Below are positions 22,547 to 34,370 of a stretch of 64,000 nucleotides of DNA, one piece after another. Origin of the DNA: Davidsoniella eucalypti (lineage: Eukaryota > Ascomycota > Sordariomycetes > Microascales > Ceratocystidaceae). Location of the stretch: NCBI GenBank assembly GCA_004009845.1, contig RMBW01000060.1:124001-188000 (forward strand), written 5' to 3'. The notes under the pieces were generated by a model, which worked only from the letters and a program-made list of their open reading frames with translations, was not told where the DNA came from and did not search any database. Position numbers and translations under genes: made by a program. Numbering within the stretch: position 1 is the stretch's first letter; each line of letters starts with the position of its first letter.

Positions 22547-23277
22547 ATGAAGTTCTTTGGCCTTCTTGTTCTTGGTGCTCTGGCCTCCAGCGCTGCTGTC
22601 CCGACTGAGTCTACCAACATGGACCTTGATAGCTTCAATGATCCTAACAGTGAGATGGTAGCCCAAGAATTCTCGATCTCTCTTGATGATCTTAAAATTT
22701 ATGTTCCCAAGCAAGATAACGAGTCTGACGGAGCCAATACTGAGACTAGTCTGGTTTCTCGGGAAACGAAAGGATCCAAGGCCTTCAATGCAGCCTCTAA
22801 GGCCTACACTGGACTTGAGAATGGTGCTTCGTACTACTTCATGATGTGCAATGAGGTCCCTTATGGCTTTGAGTTCACAAGTGAAATTGTCCAGCATGTA
22901 ATCAGAAACACAGGCGGCTGCTACCATGTTGGAATGGTTGTTGGAAAGGTCCATAACCGTGAGAACCTATTCTCGGGCACTTACTGGCACGTCCGACAGA
23001 AGAACAATGGCAAATGGTACTCAACTGACACATTCTACAAGGTCGACAAGCGAGAGCAACAGCGGTAAGTTCCCTGACAATATTTCTACTAGATCTATCT
23101 CTATCAGCATATACTAACAGCCTTCATAGCCTTATCTATGGTGGTAGAACCGAAGCTGATTACAGCCATGCAATTCTTCGGACGGCCACTAAAACTTGGT
23201 TAGGAAGGGCGGGTTCCACTTTGTCCACTGTGTACAACTGCATGTCCTATTACTACTACCTTACTAGCTTCCTGTGA
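22547..23277 (+). CDS. Family-B small secreted protein, copy 2 (intact)
   Basis: Exons are 22547-23064 and 23130-23277, a 65-bp phase-2 intron with branch ATACTAAC, 221 residues. Signal peptide MKFFGLLVLGALASSAAVP. The acidic pro-region has FSISLDDLKIYVPKQDNESD. The Kex2-like site of copy 1 is replaced by SRETKGSK. The mature core has YYFMMCNEVP, a GGCYHVGMVVGKV Cys and FSGTYWHVRQ. The last exon starts with LIYGGRTEADYSHA and has the W, AGSTLS and YNCMSYYYYL features. Together with the copy at 10354-11083 it forms an inverted pair around five housekeeping genes. Family unnamed; secretion likely, function unknown. Confidence 0.82.
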
Positions 23278-23882
23278 GAAGCGTATCGAGTAGCTCTACA
23301 TGAAGTGACTTTACTGGGCCAACCTTTAGGCAAGGAAGACAACATTACAACTGGCTCCAGATCAGGGAAAAAGCCTAACTAGGACTGCATTTTTCCACCA
23401 CACGACGCATTTAATCATGGCCAGCCCACCGCTCGTTAATAATCACAAATTCAATTCAAGCCGGCTTAGTGAGTTTGTTTACGTAATTAATATGATCGAG
23501 GTTGAAATACATATATTTACACATTAAATTACATGGCGACCCATCATATTTTCATTAAATGTGTTTATTTGAAATAGCATACTGTGATTGATGAGGCACG
23601 AGGGAACCAAATGGCCACTAAGTCAACCCTCGTCCTCCTGGATTTCTGGTAAAGTAACGTAAGCAGTAGACTGGACGATACTGCATGTGATAAAGTGAAC
23701 TCGAAGGAATGTGAAACGGCCCAAAAACGAGAATAGAAAACAAGAGAAGACAAAAAGAACGTAACCAAAAAAGCAACACCGGAGTGGAATGGGGTGGAAA
23801 AGTGAGTCACAGGACGACAGCAATATCAGCAAGAAGAGCATTTGGTCATGGCCGGGTGAGAATAGATGATTCTATCGAATAT
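23278..23882. other. Intergenic, family-B 3' flank and alternative-oxidase 3' side
   Basis: Bases up to about 23410 match the family-B 3' flank (as at 39361-39500). The rest appears single-copy. No gene is supported; the open frames at 23565-23841 lie in low-complexity DNA. Confidence 0.45.
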
Positions 23883-25092
23883 TCAGATCACATCTTCACG
23901 CTCATAGCCCATCGTCTTGATTGTGGGATTAGGCTTTGTGTGACCTTGTTTGTAGACACTAGCGAATGGGTTTGGGTCTTCCATTTGCTTGAGGTTACCA
24001 AGCGTATGGTTGACGCCACGATGAGTGGCTTCTGTTACGCACAAGACAAGTTAGATATCAGAGCCTGAACATCACATGACAAATATATGGAAGAGAGCAA
24101 AAACATACCGTCAGCACGAATATAGTAGATCAGATCCTTCATGGTCCGATGGCCTTCGGGGATGTTCCAATGTGACGGCGATATCCGGAATACGGAACTT
24201 GGGATCTGTCCACTTGGGCAAATGGCCAGCCTCGATCTCCTGAATACACCACGTATAGGTATGTACGGCCTCTTCCTCCAAGTAGCCGACGAAGCGGTGG
24301 CAGATGCGGGGCGACATGAGATATAGCAAGAACATGCCGTTGAAGAAGACACCCTGGGCGCCAATGATCATTAGTTTCATGAAGCGGCCCGGTTCGCACA
24401 TTTTCAGAAACGTGAGCAAGTGCATACGCTCGTTGTAGCTTTCTTCGAGCAGCGTCTCGATCCAGCCATGGTCGCGACGGAGGCGGCGGATCGAGTTGAG
24501 ATGGCGTAGCATGCCGGCAACCATGCCCGGCACACCGGCGATGCTTTCCAGGAAGATAAAGCGGATCAGCTAACAGACGAAGGGTTAGTTATATCAAACC
24601 ATATCTATACTAGCTAGTATGTGAGCACATGGAACTACGTACCCATTGAGTTTCAGTCAGTGGTTTGATGGTTGTCACCTGACCAGTTGGCTGATCAGCG
24701 TGGGCTTTCTCGGCCTTGCTCATGCCCGTCACGAAGTCCATACCCCACCGACATAAACGGACAAACTTCCAGGCAGCCCAGTCACCCAGAGTACGTGGTG
24801 CACGGTGGCCTGGCACGACCTGGAACATTTCTTCTTGCGTGAAGCCGTGGTGTGACCAAGCCGGAGGTGTCTTGCGGATGGCTTCGGTTTCTTGAGTCGG
24901 GAAGAAGTCTCGCATGTGTTTCTGTGCAGTGTAGGAGAGAGCGCGGCGCGATATGAGCGTCAAGAGGACGGTGCATGTTTGGTTGCTGGAGGTGGTGCTC
25001 GACGCTAGGGGAAGTCGACAAACTACAGTTTTAGGTAGTCGCTGCGGTAGAGCAGCAGTGCAAAGACGACCGCTGGCTCTGGGAGGAAGCAT
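23883..25092 (-). pseudogene. AOX1: Mitochondrial alternative oxidase with one frame break
   Basis: The alternative oxidase takes electrons from ubiquinol to oxygen in the inner mitochondrial membrane, bypassing complexes III and IV. Exons are 25092-24643, 24569-24109 and 24031-23883, about 353 residues in sum, which is full length. Diiron ligands are visible: LTETQW (Glu about 147), NERMH (about 196-200), LEEEA (about 246-250) and ADEATH across the last intron. The N-terminus is Arg/Ser-rich like a mitochondrial presequence. At about 24170-24175, between PDIAVT and WNIPEGHR, the frame shifts; the exon lengths sum to one base more than a multiple of three. A 2-bp deletion best explains it. 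Everything else is conserved, so this is either a very recent pseudogene or an assembly error. Also unusual: the family's ADEAKHREVNH reads ADEATHRGVNH. Confidence 0.85.
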
Positions 25093-27600
25093 GGTGATGA
25101 TAGTGATAGTGAGCTTGATGTGATTTCGGGTATAGCTGAAGACTAGACTAGATCTAGACGGGGAGTAAGATCGGTAGAGGATGTGACGAGATGATAGTTG
25201 TGATATTAGTTTCTGTAATACAGGCAAGAGAATAGGGCGAATGAAACAAAGAAGATGAGGATAGATGGAGAAAAAAATTGCTTCTGTCAGTAAGAGCCTG
25301 AGGCAGATGAAGAAGAAACAAGGCCGTCTTATATTAGCCAATGGCGCTTTCGGCCTCAGGTCCAACGCGAGCCTTGCAAGGCAAACAAAGGCCTATAGAT
25401 GAAGTAGGAAGCATGTCAAGACTTGAGCCTCCCCTCTTTAGATATACGGTCTAAGTTTACTTTTCTTTTTTTGTTTTGGCCCTGGACGGCCTCTCTAGAA
25501 GAGGATGATAGAAGGGCTAGTCGTATGCTAGCCAGGTAACTTCATCTTTCGGCAGCGCCATCCTGACATTGAGTCACCAGAAATGGGTTCTATCTTTCGC
25601 TGCAACTATAAACCGGGAAATTTGACAAGAGCCCGCTTACTTCAATCATGGTCATGTGGTTTTTGTTTTTTTGTTGGTTTGGTTCTCACTCTGATCGCCG
25701 ACTTCAACAAGGAGACCTGCATTGTCTGGATTGTCTGGACAAGGCACGTAAAAAAGATCTCCAGGCACCCAAATCATGAGAATCTTGGCAGCAAACTCGG
25801 ATACATTTACAACCAAGTAGGGCTAGTAAGAAAGAAAGAAAACAAACAAACAAAGCATACTATACAACATAGATGCATAATGTAGGTTGTTGACTAGTAG
25901 GCTTTGATATCAAGGCTGTCTTTTATATCTTTCAATGTTATTGCTGCTGTTGGCTACTAAATCCCTGATGTGGAAACCCAATTAAGACCAATAATACCAG
26001 GGCCTATAAATCGGGCGCAGTCGGAACAGTTGAATGAAGAAGGCGAGTCAGTCTTTTCTGATATTGGTACATCACCAAAAATAAAAATAAACTGAGCCTT
26101 AGGTATCCATAATTATGGAAGAAAAATATAATAACAAAGAAAAAAGGCTGTCATTCCATTCGTTTGCTATGTTGGTGATCTGAGGCATCAAGAAATCAAG
26201 AGAACCACAGCTTTAAAACTGGTTTCCCTGTAAGAAAAGAGCGGCTTGATAAGAGGCCCTCTTGAAAAAGATTCCGGTCTATTTTCGTGAACGCCGTTCA
26301 TGATCTGAAGCCCGCTACTCTACGACCAAAAATGACTTAAATGACCTCGTGATCATATATTTATCATCTTGTTTGATTTCATCTTGGACATTGCTTTTTA
26401 GATTTGGAACACACCCCCTTTCGTCCTTCTCCTTCTCTTTCTCTCCTGCAAGATCTACGAAGAAAAAAAATAAACAATTGCCTCTGAAGCGACCTCGGAC
26501 TGTCTTCATTGCACTATGGACCTTCTCTTTCCATGATGAAGCATGACAAGCCGCTATTGTTCCTTCTGTAATGACGAATAAGGCAAGAGGAAAAAACCCT
26601 AAAAACAGATATTATAAGGACCGGCTCCCATCAAGGGGTAACGCCGAAGTCTTGGCTCATAATACAACAACTTGCTCTTATGTTCTGACGCATACAAGCG
26701 GCTCTCATTCATTTCTTCCGTAAGTACGCTATGCTGGCCGGGGCTACCACTGATGACATATATACACATCGAGATACTCCGTCTCATTTAAATCAGGATA
26801 GCTCGTGTCTACATTATGCATATCTGTATGAATGAACATGCTACTTTGAGGCTCTGCTCATGCCTGTTCATGCCTGTTTGTGCCTGTTTGTGCCTGATGT
26901 AAAGAGCCCCCACTCTAAGAAGGAAGGAAAAAAGGTCAGCCTTACCTTGCTCTGTATCAAGTCAGTGCCTGGGGTAATTTTCCACCATATTAAGCCAGTT
27001 CGAGACGGTCCGGGAGATGGAAATTTGAATAAGAGAAAGTCTTGGGCTAGTAAAAAGAAGGCAAAATAAATCCCCCAAGGGAACTTGGAAGCCGATATCC
27101 ACCTTCGTTCTTGACTTACACAGGGAGGTTCAATTTTTTAAAAAATTCTATTTTATTAAGGTGGAAATGGAACTCTCGATAGCTATGTAGCACTTCGGTA
27201 TCCTAAAGATACACAGACCTGAACTGATACTATTATACAATGTAAGGTGAAGGACAACCTACTTATAAAATCCCAAGGAACGTTTCTATTAGCAAAAACA
27301 AGCTGGCTTTTCTTCTGTGGCTCTGTGTGTCACTTTAGCTTAGAAACTCTAACTAGTGATTTCCTTGGTCATCGGTCATTTTTGCTTCCTCTTCATAAAG
27401 CCCGCTTACCATCGTCTACCATTAAAGTTTTTCCAATCTCTCTTGACTCCAAAATGCCGGTCCTTCCAGTCTTGCCCTTCTTCTAGCAATACTAATAGTG
27501 GCTAGCTTCTAGATAGAAAGTGTGACGTTCTGCTAGCTCAACTTCACCGAGCAAAAGGAGACTTTCAAAGGAAGCAAGGAAGGGGGGAGCTTGATACTTA
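25093..27600. other. Long intergenic region, no gene seen
   Basis: About 2.5 kb upstream of the alternative oxidase. It holds an A/T-rich single-copy sequence, a degenerate array of TGCCTGTTT-like 10-mers (about 26860-26900) and no protein with recognisable features. Open frames of 60-100 codons here (for example 25583-25885) show no motif, no signal peptide and no conservation with the rest of the window. Confidence 0.45.
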
Positions 27601-27639
27601 TTTGTTTGCTTCCTTTGCATATTTCATTGTTCTCCAGCA

Positions 27640-28220
27640 TAAGCCATCAAGAGAACATGTCTACAATTATGAAGCTGAGCCAACAGGCTCTGTTTGATAT
27701 CAACCTTACCAAGACAGATTGGAATAGACTTTCCCTGGAGATACTTCAGTCTTGAGTAGGCATCAATCTCATTCTGAAGCAATTGCTTTGCCAACTAGAG
27801 TGTATCCAAATATGTGCAGTGACCTTGACTAGATTTCCAATAGCACCGTACCGTTTCAACACATCAAGATCATTGTCGAGGTTAGTATGCATCTGAGTCT
27901 TGATAGTCTCCAGGCAATGAGAGATCCCAATGGAATGCTTATTCGAGGAGGCAATATCTGCGTTTGCCTTTCTGTGAAGTAAAACATTAGGACAATGTCC
28001 ATCGACTCTGGTGATGCACAAGGCTATATAGGCATTGCTATGTGCGGTACCTCTCTCGCGAAGGTTGTATAGGTAGAGAGCCAGTAGTTCCGGTAGTTCG
28101 ATGATCTGATGTTGCCGAGCCAAGGTTGTTGTTGGTACTGCTACTAGTATTGTTGTCAGGGTATCACTGTGAGATCGATCTCTATAGCGGTCAGGCAGGT
28201 AGATGAGTCTAGATCTCCAT
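27640..28220 (-). pseudogene. Remnant of a fungal kinase-like protein gene
   Basis: On the minus strand, 28123-27746 is open for 125 codons. A neighbouring frame then reads LLQNEIDAYSRLKYLQG followed by KSIPICLGKVD. This is the pattern of the large family of fungal proteins with a degenerate protein-kinase fold (E-x3-Y-x2-L-x2-LQG-x2-[IV]P-x3-G). A frameshift and a stop lie between the two parts, near 27790-27810. The 5' side is cut at about 28226, where the truncated PYM copy begins. It is therefore a decayed gene broken by the duplication. The precise family and function are not determined. Confidence 0.5.
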
Positions 28221-28822
28221 TCGGCACCTTGCCAGATCGGTCGTCAAGCTCGACAACTGCGGGCGCTTCTAGGTCTTGGTCGACGGCGGGAGAGCCGGAT
28301 GGAGGTGTCTCGCTAAAGCAGGATATGGGAGGAGGAGTGAGAAATGGCGCTGCTGTCATCAAAGAGACGGGATCTTGGCAGAGCGCAACAATGCAGAGTT
28401 CTATGTCTAATGCTTCTTTGGCAACGTCTGCTCAAATTAGCCCCACACAAGCATTCATGAAGAAACAGTCTTGGAGAATGTCTAGCCCACCTTCTACCAC
28501 CTCTTCTCGAAAGCCTGTGCCCTCACCACTCAAGCCTGCGGAGCCCATGGAGTCTGACAAAGCTCCAGAAGGTGCAGTTCCGGTTGTTCAGAAAGATCCA
28601 GAGGTCAATCGTGAGAAGAAGGCTTGGGCGCTTAAGAAGAAGCTCAAGCAGGTGTGTGACCTGAAGAATAAGGGCGATACAAAGGCGCTGTTGCCAGAAC
28701 AATTGGCCAAGGTTATCAAGATTGATGAGCTGGTGAGCGAGTTGGCCAAGCTGGGCTTTGGTGAGGAGGAGCAAAATAAAGCAGTGGAGGAGGAAAAGAC
28801 AGATAGGTGTAAGGAAACTTGA
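28169..28822 (+). pseudogene. PYM copy 2, N-terminally truncated chimeric frame
   Basis: Homology with copy 1 starts abruptly at about 28226. Residues 1-89 of the PYM protein, including the whole Mago-binding segment, are missing. The remaining 199 codons stay open, with LLPEQLAKVIKIDELV near the end. They are joined in frame to 18-20 codons of unrelated DNA starting at ATG 28169, giving a 217-residue chimera. It keeps the part of PYM linked to ribosome binding and loses the Mago-Y14 contact. Expression is uncertain because the usual promoter block is absent. The 3' flank follows the other copies to about 29165. Confidence 0.75.
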
Positions 28823-30295
28823 GGTTTTGCAAGTTTCTTTTGAGTTTTATTAATATATTTCTAACCATTGAAGGCCACAAGGACCTGCTACCTTAAAGCT
28901 TGTTTGGCTTGATTGTATTGGCTATTGAACTCTCTAATCATATAGAGCACATATGGTATTTATCTGTATACTTGTAAGTATCTCCAATACCCAGGAGTTT
29001 TTCTTTCCTCATCGAACAAGTTGCTAACTTGGTAAAATAGGCACTCTCAAGTACTGATTGGTACAGCTGTCACAGCCATCTATACTAGAATATATGAAGA
29101 GTTGCTATATGCGGACTTTTCTCAATATAGACTTAGGTCCTTAGGAGAGTTTGAAAAGTAATCTTCAAATATTGATGAGCAATAATTTTGGTCGCATTTG
29201 ACTCATTACCCCGTCTCTACACTTGATGCCAAATATTGTACTATATAAGATACATACACATACTAATCTACGGGATATATCTTTACTTACATACAAACCT
29301 AGTATGAATTTGTATTAGTATTTGTTATTATTGACGACCGCGGGAATAGGCTCAAGGCCATAAAACGGTGCATCCCGAAATAAATCAATATATGCGGGAG
29401 AATGGACAGACATTGGTGATATTCTATACTTGCGTTTCTAGCTTCTAAACACAGGGTGTGGTGGAACCCTGTTTAACCCTAGTGGTTATACTTACAGTGA
29501 AGCATCACCAGGGTGTGTGACTAGGATCACTGTTACAGTGTAACGAATTGACAGAACGGTGGGCGCTGTGCAGCGGAGTCCCCACCTAAAGGAGGCCGAA
29601 GAGGGCACCTTAAGGAATGGATGGGGCTCTTTGGGAGCCCACAGGCACACAAGAAATGTGCATCAGTGTGTTGGAACTTTTCGTGATAGGCCTTGAAGTC
29701 GCCATGTTTAGTTTGACACTGAAGTAAGAACCCGAGATGTCATCTGTTAAGACGGGCCCTTAGGCCATGGAATCTCCAGTTCCCTATAAAGTGGTGGAGC
29801 TACTCTCTGCCACCATTCGGCGGCTTTTAGCTGGAACCGGGGTTTGACGACTCTCTTGGCAACTGTGATCGAAGCCTTCGGATAGTCGGCGTGAAGGTAG
29901 GCTTCTTTAACGAGGGTATCAGCTTGTTCATTTCCCTCGATTCCAACGTGCCCAGGGCACCAGCCCTAGTATGATAATGATATAAATAAAACGACAGGCC
30001 ATCGGGCTAAGGTGATTGTAAATGAGAACATATAATATTAAAAACAAAAAACGAGGACAAATAGGATTTAAGCCAAGTAGGACGCAAAATCTTAGGGAGG
30101 GCCAAACTTGACTGTAAGACTAGGCTATGAGATAAAGATGCAAAACTATGAAGAGCACAGAGGCTATATGGTACGGTAAATGCTAATAGAAATGATTGTG
30201 TAGCACCCTTTCTAACTCCACGGTGCTACAGCTTGACATTGCTAGCTATGAAACCTTGATTCGCTGGTCCAAAACAAGCAGGTGCCATGTATGCT
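28823..30295. repeat. PYM 3' flank, composite retroelement insertion, family-A 3' flank
   Basis: No gene is seen. The insertion (about 29308-29964) is flanked by the direct repeat CCTAGTATGA at 29298-29307 and 29965-29974. It is described separately. Confidence 0.65.
29298..29974 (-). mobile_element. Composite LINE remnant with 10-bp flanking direct repeats
   Basis: On the minus strand, 29965-29440 encodes the decayed 3' end of a non-LTR retrotransposon: an RNase H tail (EGNEQAD, then FQLKAAEWW) and the HGDFKAYH/Cys region. Bases about 29330-29425 match the repeated block at 44990-45085 in the opposite orientation. CCTAGTATGA flanks the whole insertion, as at 35699-36236. Confidence 0.7.
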
Positions 30296-31024
30296 TTAAA
30301 ATCTTTCGGTCATCCAATTGTAGTAGGCCAGGTCGTTGTTATCGGAGTCAAGTCTGTCTCCAGCTGTGGCAATCCAGGTGTTGGAGAGCGTCTTCATACT
30401 GGCAGAAGAAATCCGATCGGAAGTGGTTACACCACCCCAAAACAAACTGTAAAGGTAAAGTTAGTACATACTGTCATACAAACTCAAACCGATACTAGCA
30501 TATAATCAGACTTACCTCTGTGAGTCACTAGCACTATAACTGGCTTTAGTCCAGTACCAGTTGTTATCACTATCACTCTGGTGGACTTGGTAGTATCTAC
30601 CAGTGAAGGTCTTGGTGAATGTGCCAACCTTACCAACAAGTAGAGCGGGGTTGTTGCAAAGCTTGCGAGGGCGCCAAGCCGAGAATTCTGTGGTGACCAC
30701 TTTGCATAGCTTAAAGTAGTATGACATTCCATGAACAGCCCTAAGGTTACCTCCATCAAATACCTCATCAAATACCGCAACATAGTTCTTGTCACGAGAA
30801 AATAGGTGAGGGTGGTCCTCGGTACTGAAAGTTATCTCCTCCTCTTGACCATCTTCAGACACCGCGTTTGTCTTGATGTTGAAGGTGATGTCTTCAAGAG
30901 GAACTTCATTGGTGCGCTCCTGAACATCTACAGAAAGATTTTCAAGGCTCGGGTTCACGGGTGCCGTCGGAACAGCAGCGCTGGAGGCTAGAGCACAGAG
31001 AGCGAGGACACTGAAGAATCTCAT
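30296..31024 (-). CDS. Family-A small secreted protein, copy 3
   Basis: Exons are 31024-30516 and 30446-30296, phase-2 intron of 69 bp, 219 residues. The signal peptide and pro-region are nearly identical to copy 1 (one S to T change in QERTNEV). The mature part differs: KNYVAVFDEVFDGGNLRAVH precedes YYFKLC, the second Cys sits in RKLCNNPALLVGKV, and TFTGRYYQVHQ follows. The last exon starts LFWGGVTTS and ends NWMTERF. It converges on the truncated PYM copy 2. By its shared CNNPALLVGKV it is the closest relative of copy 1 in the window. Confidence 0.82.
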
Positions 31025-31904
31025 GGTGATAGAGCGAGAAGGTAAGGTGATGAAAGGATGATACTATAGATTTGGCAGAGCTGTATCAAGGATAGTAAGA
31101 GTGGAGAGAGAGAGAGGTGAGGGTGATGGTGAAGGTGGTGAGAATAAGATCCGAAACAGTGCGTAACCGAATACTTATGTCTTGTTTCTTAGGCTGAGCT
31201 GAGTCTTCTTTTTGTATATCACCTCCTCTCCTTCTCTAAAGCTACTTTCAATACGTCTATATGCTCATGCAACAATGTAAAAAAACTGATATCACCGTAC
31301 ATAGATAAAAGCACGGACACACTACAGGCCACTCAACAAGGATAATTGTATGTAAATGTAGGCAAAAAAAAAAAACTAGTTACATCAAGTCCGGAACGAA
31401 CGAAGCAATGGGCTATATTAGAGACGCTTGGGGTCTTTAAGCCAAGTAACTACATTCTAGGTTGAACAAGTTATAACAAAATAAATATAACTAGATATGG
31501 CCCTTGTTGATCACCCCAAGCACTTGGAAAAGTCAGCCCATAAATATCAGATCCATCTCCGGAGTTCACCACGCTTAACCCAGAAATTATGCATAGTTTA
31601 GGATCTGGTAGGTTTGCAGTATTTAGATTCATTGATAAACAACAGTAGTTCAAAGAGATGCAAATTGGTTGTTGGATAGATCTTGTATTTATTTCACTAC
31701 CTTGCATGTTGGCTATAATACCCTAGAATGAAACTTATCAGAAAAGGATCACTTGGACAATACAAGAATAGAATGTTGGTTCTAGACCACACCAACCTTA
31801 TTTAACAACCGAAACTGGGAAGGCACTATATAAATAGTAGATACCAAGAATTTACAATAGAAAGGGCTTTGCATGACTATTTTCTTTCGGTAGACCAAAA
31901 GATA
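31025..31904. repeat. Family-A 5' region and spacer
   Basis: Matches 5929-6780 closely, including the promoter block. The homology ends abruptly at about 31905, after AGATATGG. No gene is seen. Confidence 0.6.
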
Positions 31905-31956
31905 TGGTTGAGTTAAGCGATGAGACTAGCAACCCTAACACCGCAACCATGACTGC

Positions 31957-33415
31957 CTATACAGCTCTATATGAGAGCAATTTTCATCCAACAAATTGGA
32001 ATACTGAAGGAATGATATGTCGCTTTGTATTATTCATCTATTTCAATGAAGATATAACACTTGAGAGAGGTTGCAAAAGTTCAAGAGTATAGTAGAGTAA
32101 AGATGAGGAAGTTTTTGGTTGTGTTGTTGCTGACCGTTCCTTGCAAGCGTTTCAATCTTTTGGCTTGCAGCGATTTTTTTATCAGACTAGCAGAAGAGAG
32201 AGTAGAGACTGCAGTGTATCATCTTAGTGATTTAGTTAGATAAATATAGTCAAGTCCAATTCAAGTCCCACAAAGTAATTTGCTTAATAGTGATACTATC
32301 AATTTATAACGGGGAAGGGTGCTTACCTGCCGTACCTCAAGACCATAGGCAAAGTATCGAGTAGCATGTGTCGAAATTATCAGCTGGACATTGAAACTAT
32401 TCAGCACTTGGTGTTTGTGATATGTGGCTTGGACAAGGCAAGAATTGAAAGAGGTTTATGATGGTGAGATCAAAATCGACGGTCTATCTAGTAAGGTGAA
32501 GCACCAGCAAGCCTTGCTAGTATTTCTCAGAAAAACAGGCATAGCTGGGAGAGAATGAGGACGAGGTGAGGAGAGGCAACAGGCGACGGAGGAAGAAGTG
32601 GCCAACGATGGTGTTGCCAGTGAACCAGTCACACTTCTTGGTAATTGTTTTTATGTTTTGTTCATTGCTTTACTTGTTTTATTTGTTGTTTATATTACAT
32701 CCTCATAGCTCTATAGCTCCATAATATTAATGAATTAAATAAATAAATAAAAATATCACATGGTATAATTTACCGTATTAGACCTCAATGAGCCAATACT
32801 CCACTGTCATGAGCACCTTCATAGCGGGCCAATATGCTATTCGCTGCGACGCAATCAAAAGAGGATGATGATTGAAAGACAGCATTTTCTGTAAGAGTCG
32901 AGGATATAGCATTAGCTGATTATCACTCCTTTTATTATTTTGGTTTTGAGATCTGTATCGTCGTTATATAAGTCAAGACATTGTAGCAGGCGCTACCATA
33001 AAACAGCTGACACAAATAGTTTAGGGCTGAGAACTATTACACTTTGTAGTGCTTAACAATCTTGTTGAAGACGCCATGATGATAGCTGTGTAAAATAGCA
33101 TAATGACTTGATTCTTCCTCAGTTGATTCAACTATACACCACCTACCGTAAAAGGTATGCGAAGAAGTCCAGACTTTGTGAACCATGTAGCACCAATCCA
33201 TCCTCAACATCAAGATCTAAATTGTTCCTTTTTATTTGTCTACGCCTTCAGTGGCACGGTTACTGTAGGTCTAAAGTATAGGTTTGCTGAATAGTTTGTT
33301 TTTTATTACATGTGGTATTTGATATCTCTTTCTATTAGGCTATACAAAGTGACATATACATCCCTTCAGTATTCCAATTTGTTGGATAAAAATTGCTCTC
33401 ATATAGAGCTATAGG
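31957..33415. mobile_element. About 1.46-kb element with ~70-bp terminal inverted repeats
   Basis: The left end (31957-32030; GCTCTATATGAGAGCAATTT, then CCAACAAATTGGAATACTGA) is repeated in inverted orientation at 33342-33415. The two ends differ at only a few bases over about 65 bp. TA lies beside both ends. Inside, one frame near 32370-32450 has a Cys and His pattern (ETIQHLVFVICG) that could be a decayed retrotransposon tail. No transposase is recognisable. It also contains a copy of the short retroposed tail at about 32700-32755. Probably a non-autonomous DNA transposon or foldback element. Confidence 0.55.
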
Positions 33416-33427
33416 TTGTGGTTTCAG

Positions 33428-34370
33428 TACATACTATGTTTGAGTATCTTATTGTACCATTTCATCCAAGTCTACACATGCCATCATATGCGGGGCCGAA
33501 TGGCAGAAGGAAGCATTGCTATTTATAGGCGTTATATCAGGTGGTCATCTTTTTCGCATTCAGTACAATACAAAACATATTTCACATTGTCCAATTATCA
33601 TATTGTCACTCTTGATTAACTGATTGTCTTATGTACATATCTATTTAAGCCCGATTGTTATCTAAGTCACTTTGAACATTGTAACCAAGTTACGGAAGCA
33701 ACCCTAAGGCGACTACAGTGATAGCATACCCTTCAAACAAAGATATACTTACTTTAGGCAGTTACAATTCGGACTGTTTTCAATTAGATAGAATTTCCCA
33801 CCTCTCAATAGAAATAACCAGATATTGTTTAGATGGCAATGTTTGCCAAGCATTTGAAAAGCATTGTGGTAAGACTTAACACAACAAACCCAATTTTGTC
33901 TCTCTTTATGAAAGGGTCTTGATCTATGAAACAGAGTGGAATTAGGGTTTATAGAACTCGAGCCTATTTGCCCTATTCTTTTTTCTATAATTGGAACCTA
34001 CATATTATTTTTGTCTGGAGAAATTCCATGTGTTTTTGGTAAAGCCAAAGCGCATACATTTTTGAAAGTTGCATCTTTTTGATCTCATACAAACATTCCA
34101 ACAATTCAAGGCCTTTTTTTTTCATCTAGGCAAAATTGACTCCAAGAAGAAATCTGCACAAGTTGGATTTGTTATAACTGAGTTGGAATCTCAAAAGTTG
34201 ATCAATAAAAATACTTTGTTAACGGTGTCAGCCTCATCCTTTTTTTCTTCTATCTTTGAGTATTTTACTCTATACACAAATCTCCTGAACAGAACTCCCA
34301 ATCCAACTTCAAGAGTAGAAGGCCGACATTTAAAACACTTATAGAAACTGCAACAAGTCCCTACCATAGA
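33428..34370. repeat. Duplicated 5' flank of PYM copy 3
   Basis: Near-identical to 2277-3207, with small insertions and deletions. No gene is seen. Confidence 0.75.

Noticed and set aside
24111..24364. Alternative open frames over alternative-oxidase exon 2
   Set aside because: One of them is the continuation of the oxidase after the frame break; the others are shadows. They are covered in the oxidase entry.
25583..25885. 100-codon frame in the long intergenic region
   Set aside because: No signal peptide, domain, paralog or neighbouring splice signal. Composition like the surrounding non-coding DNA.
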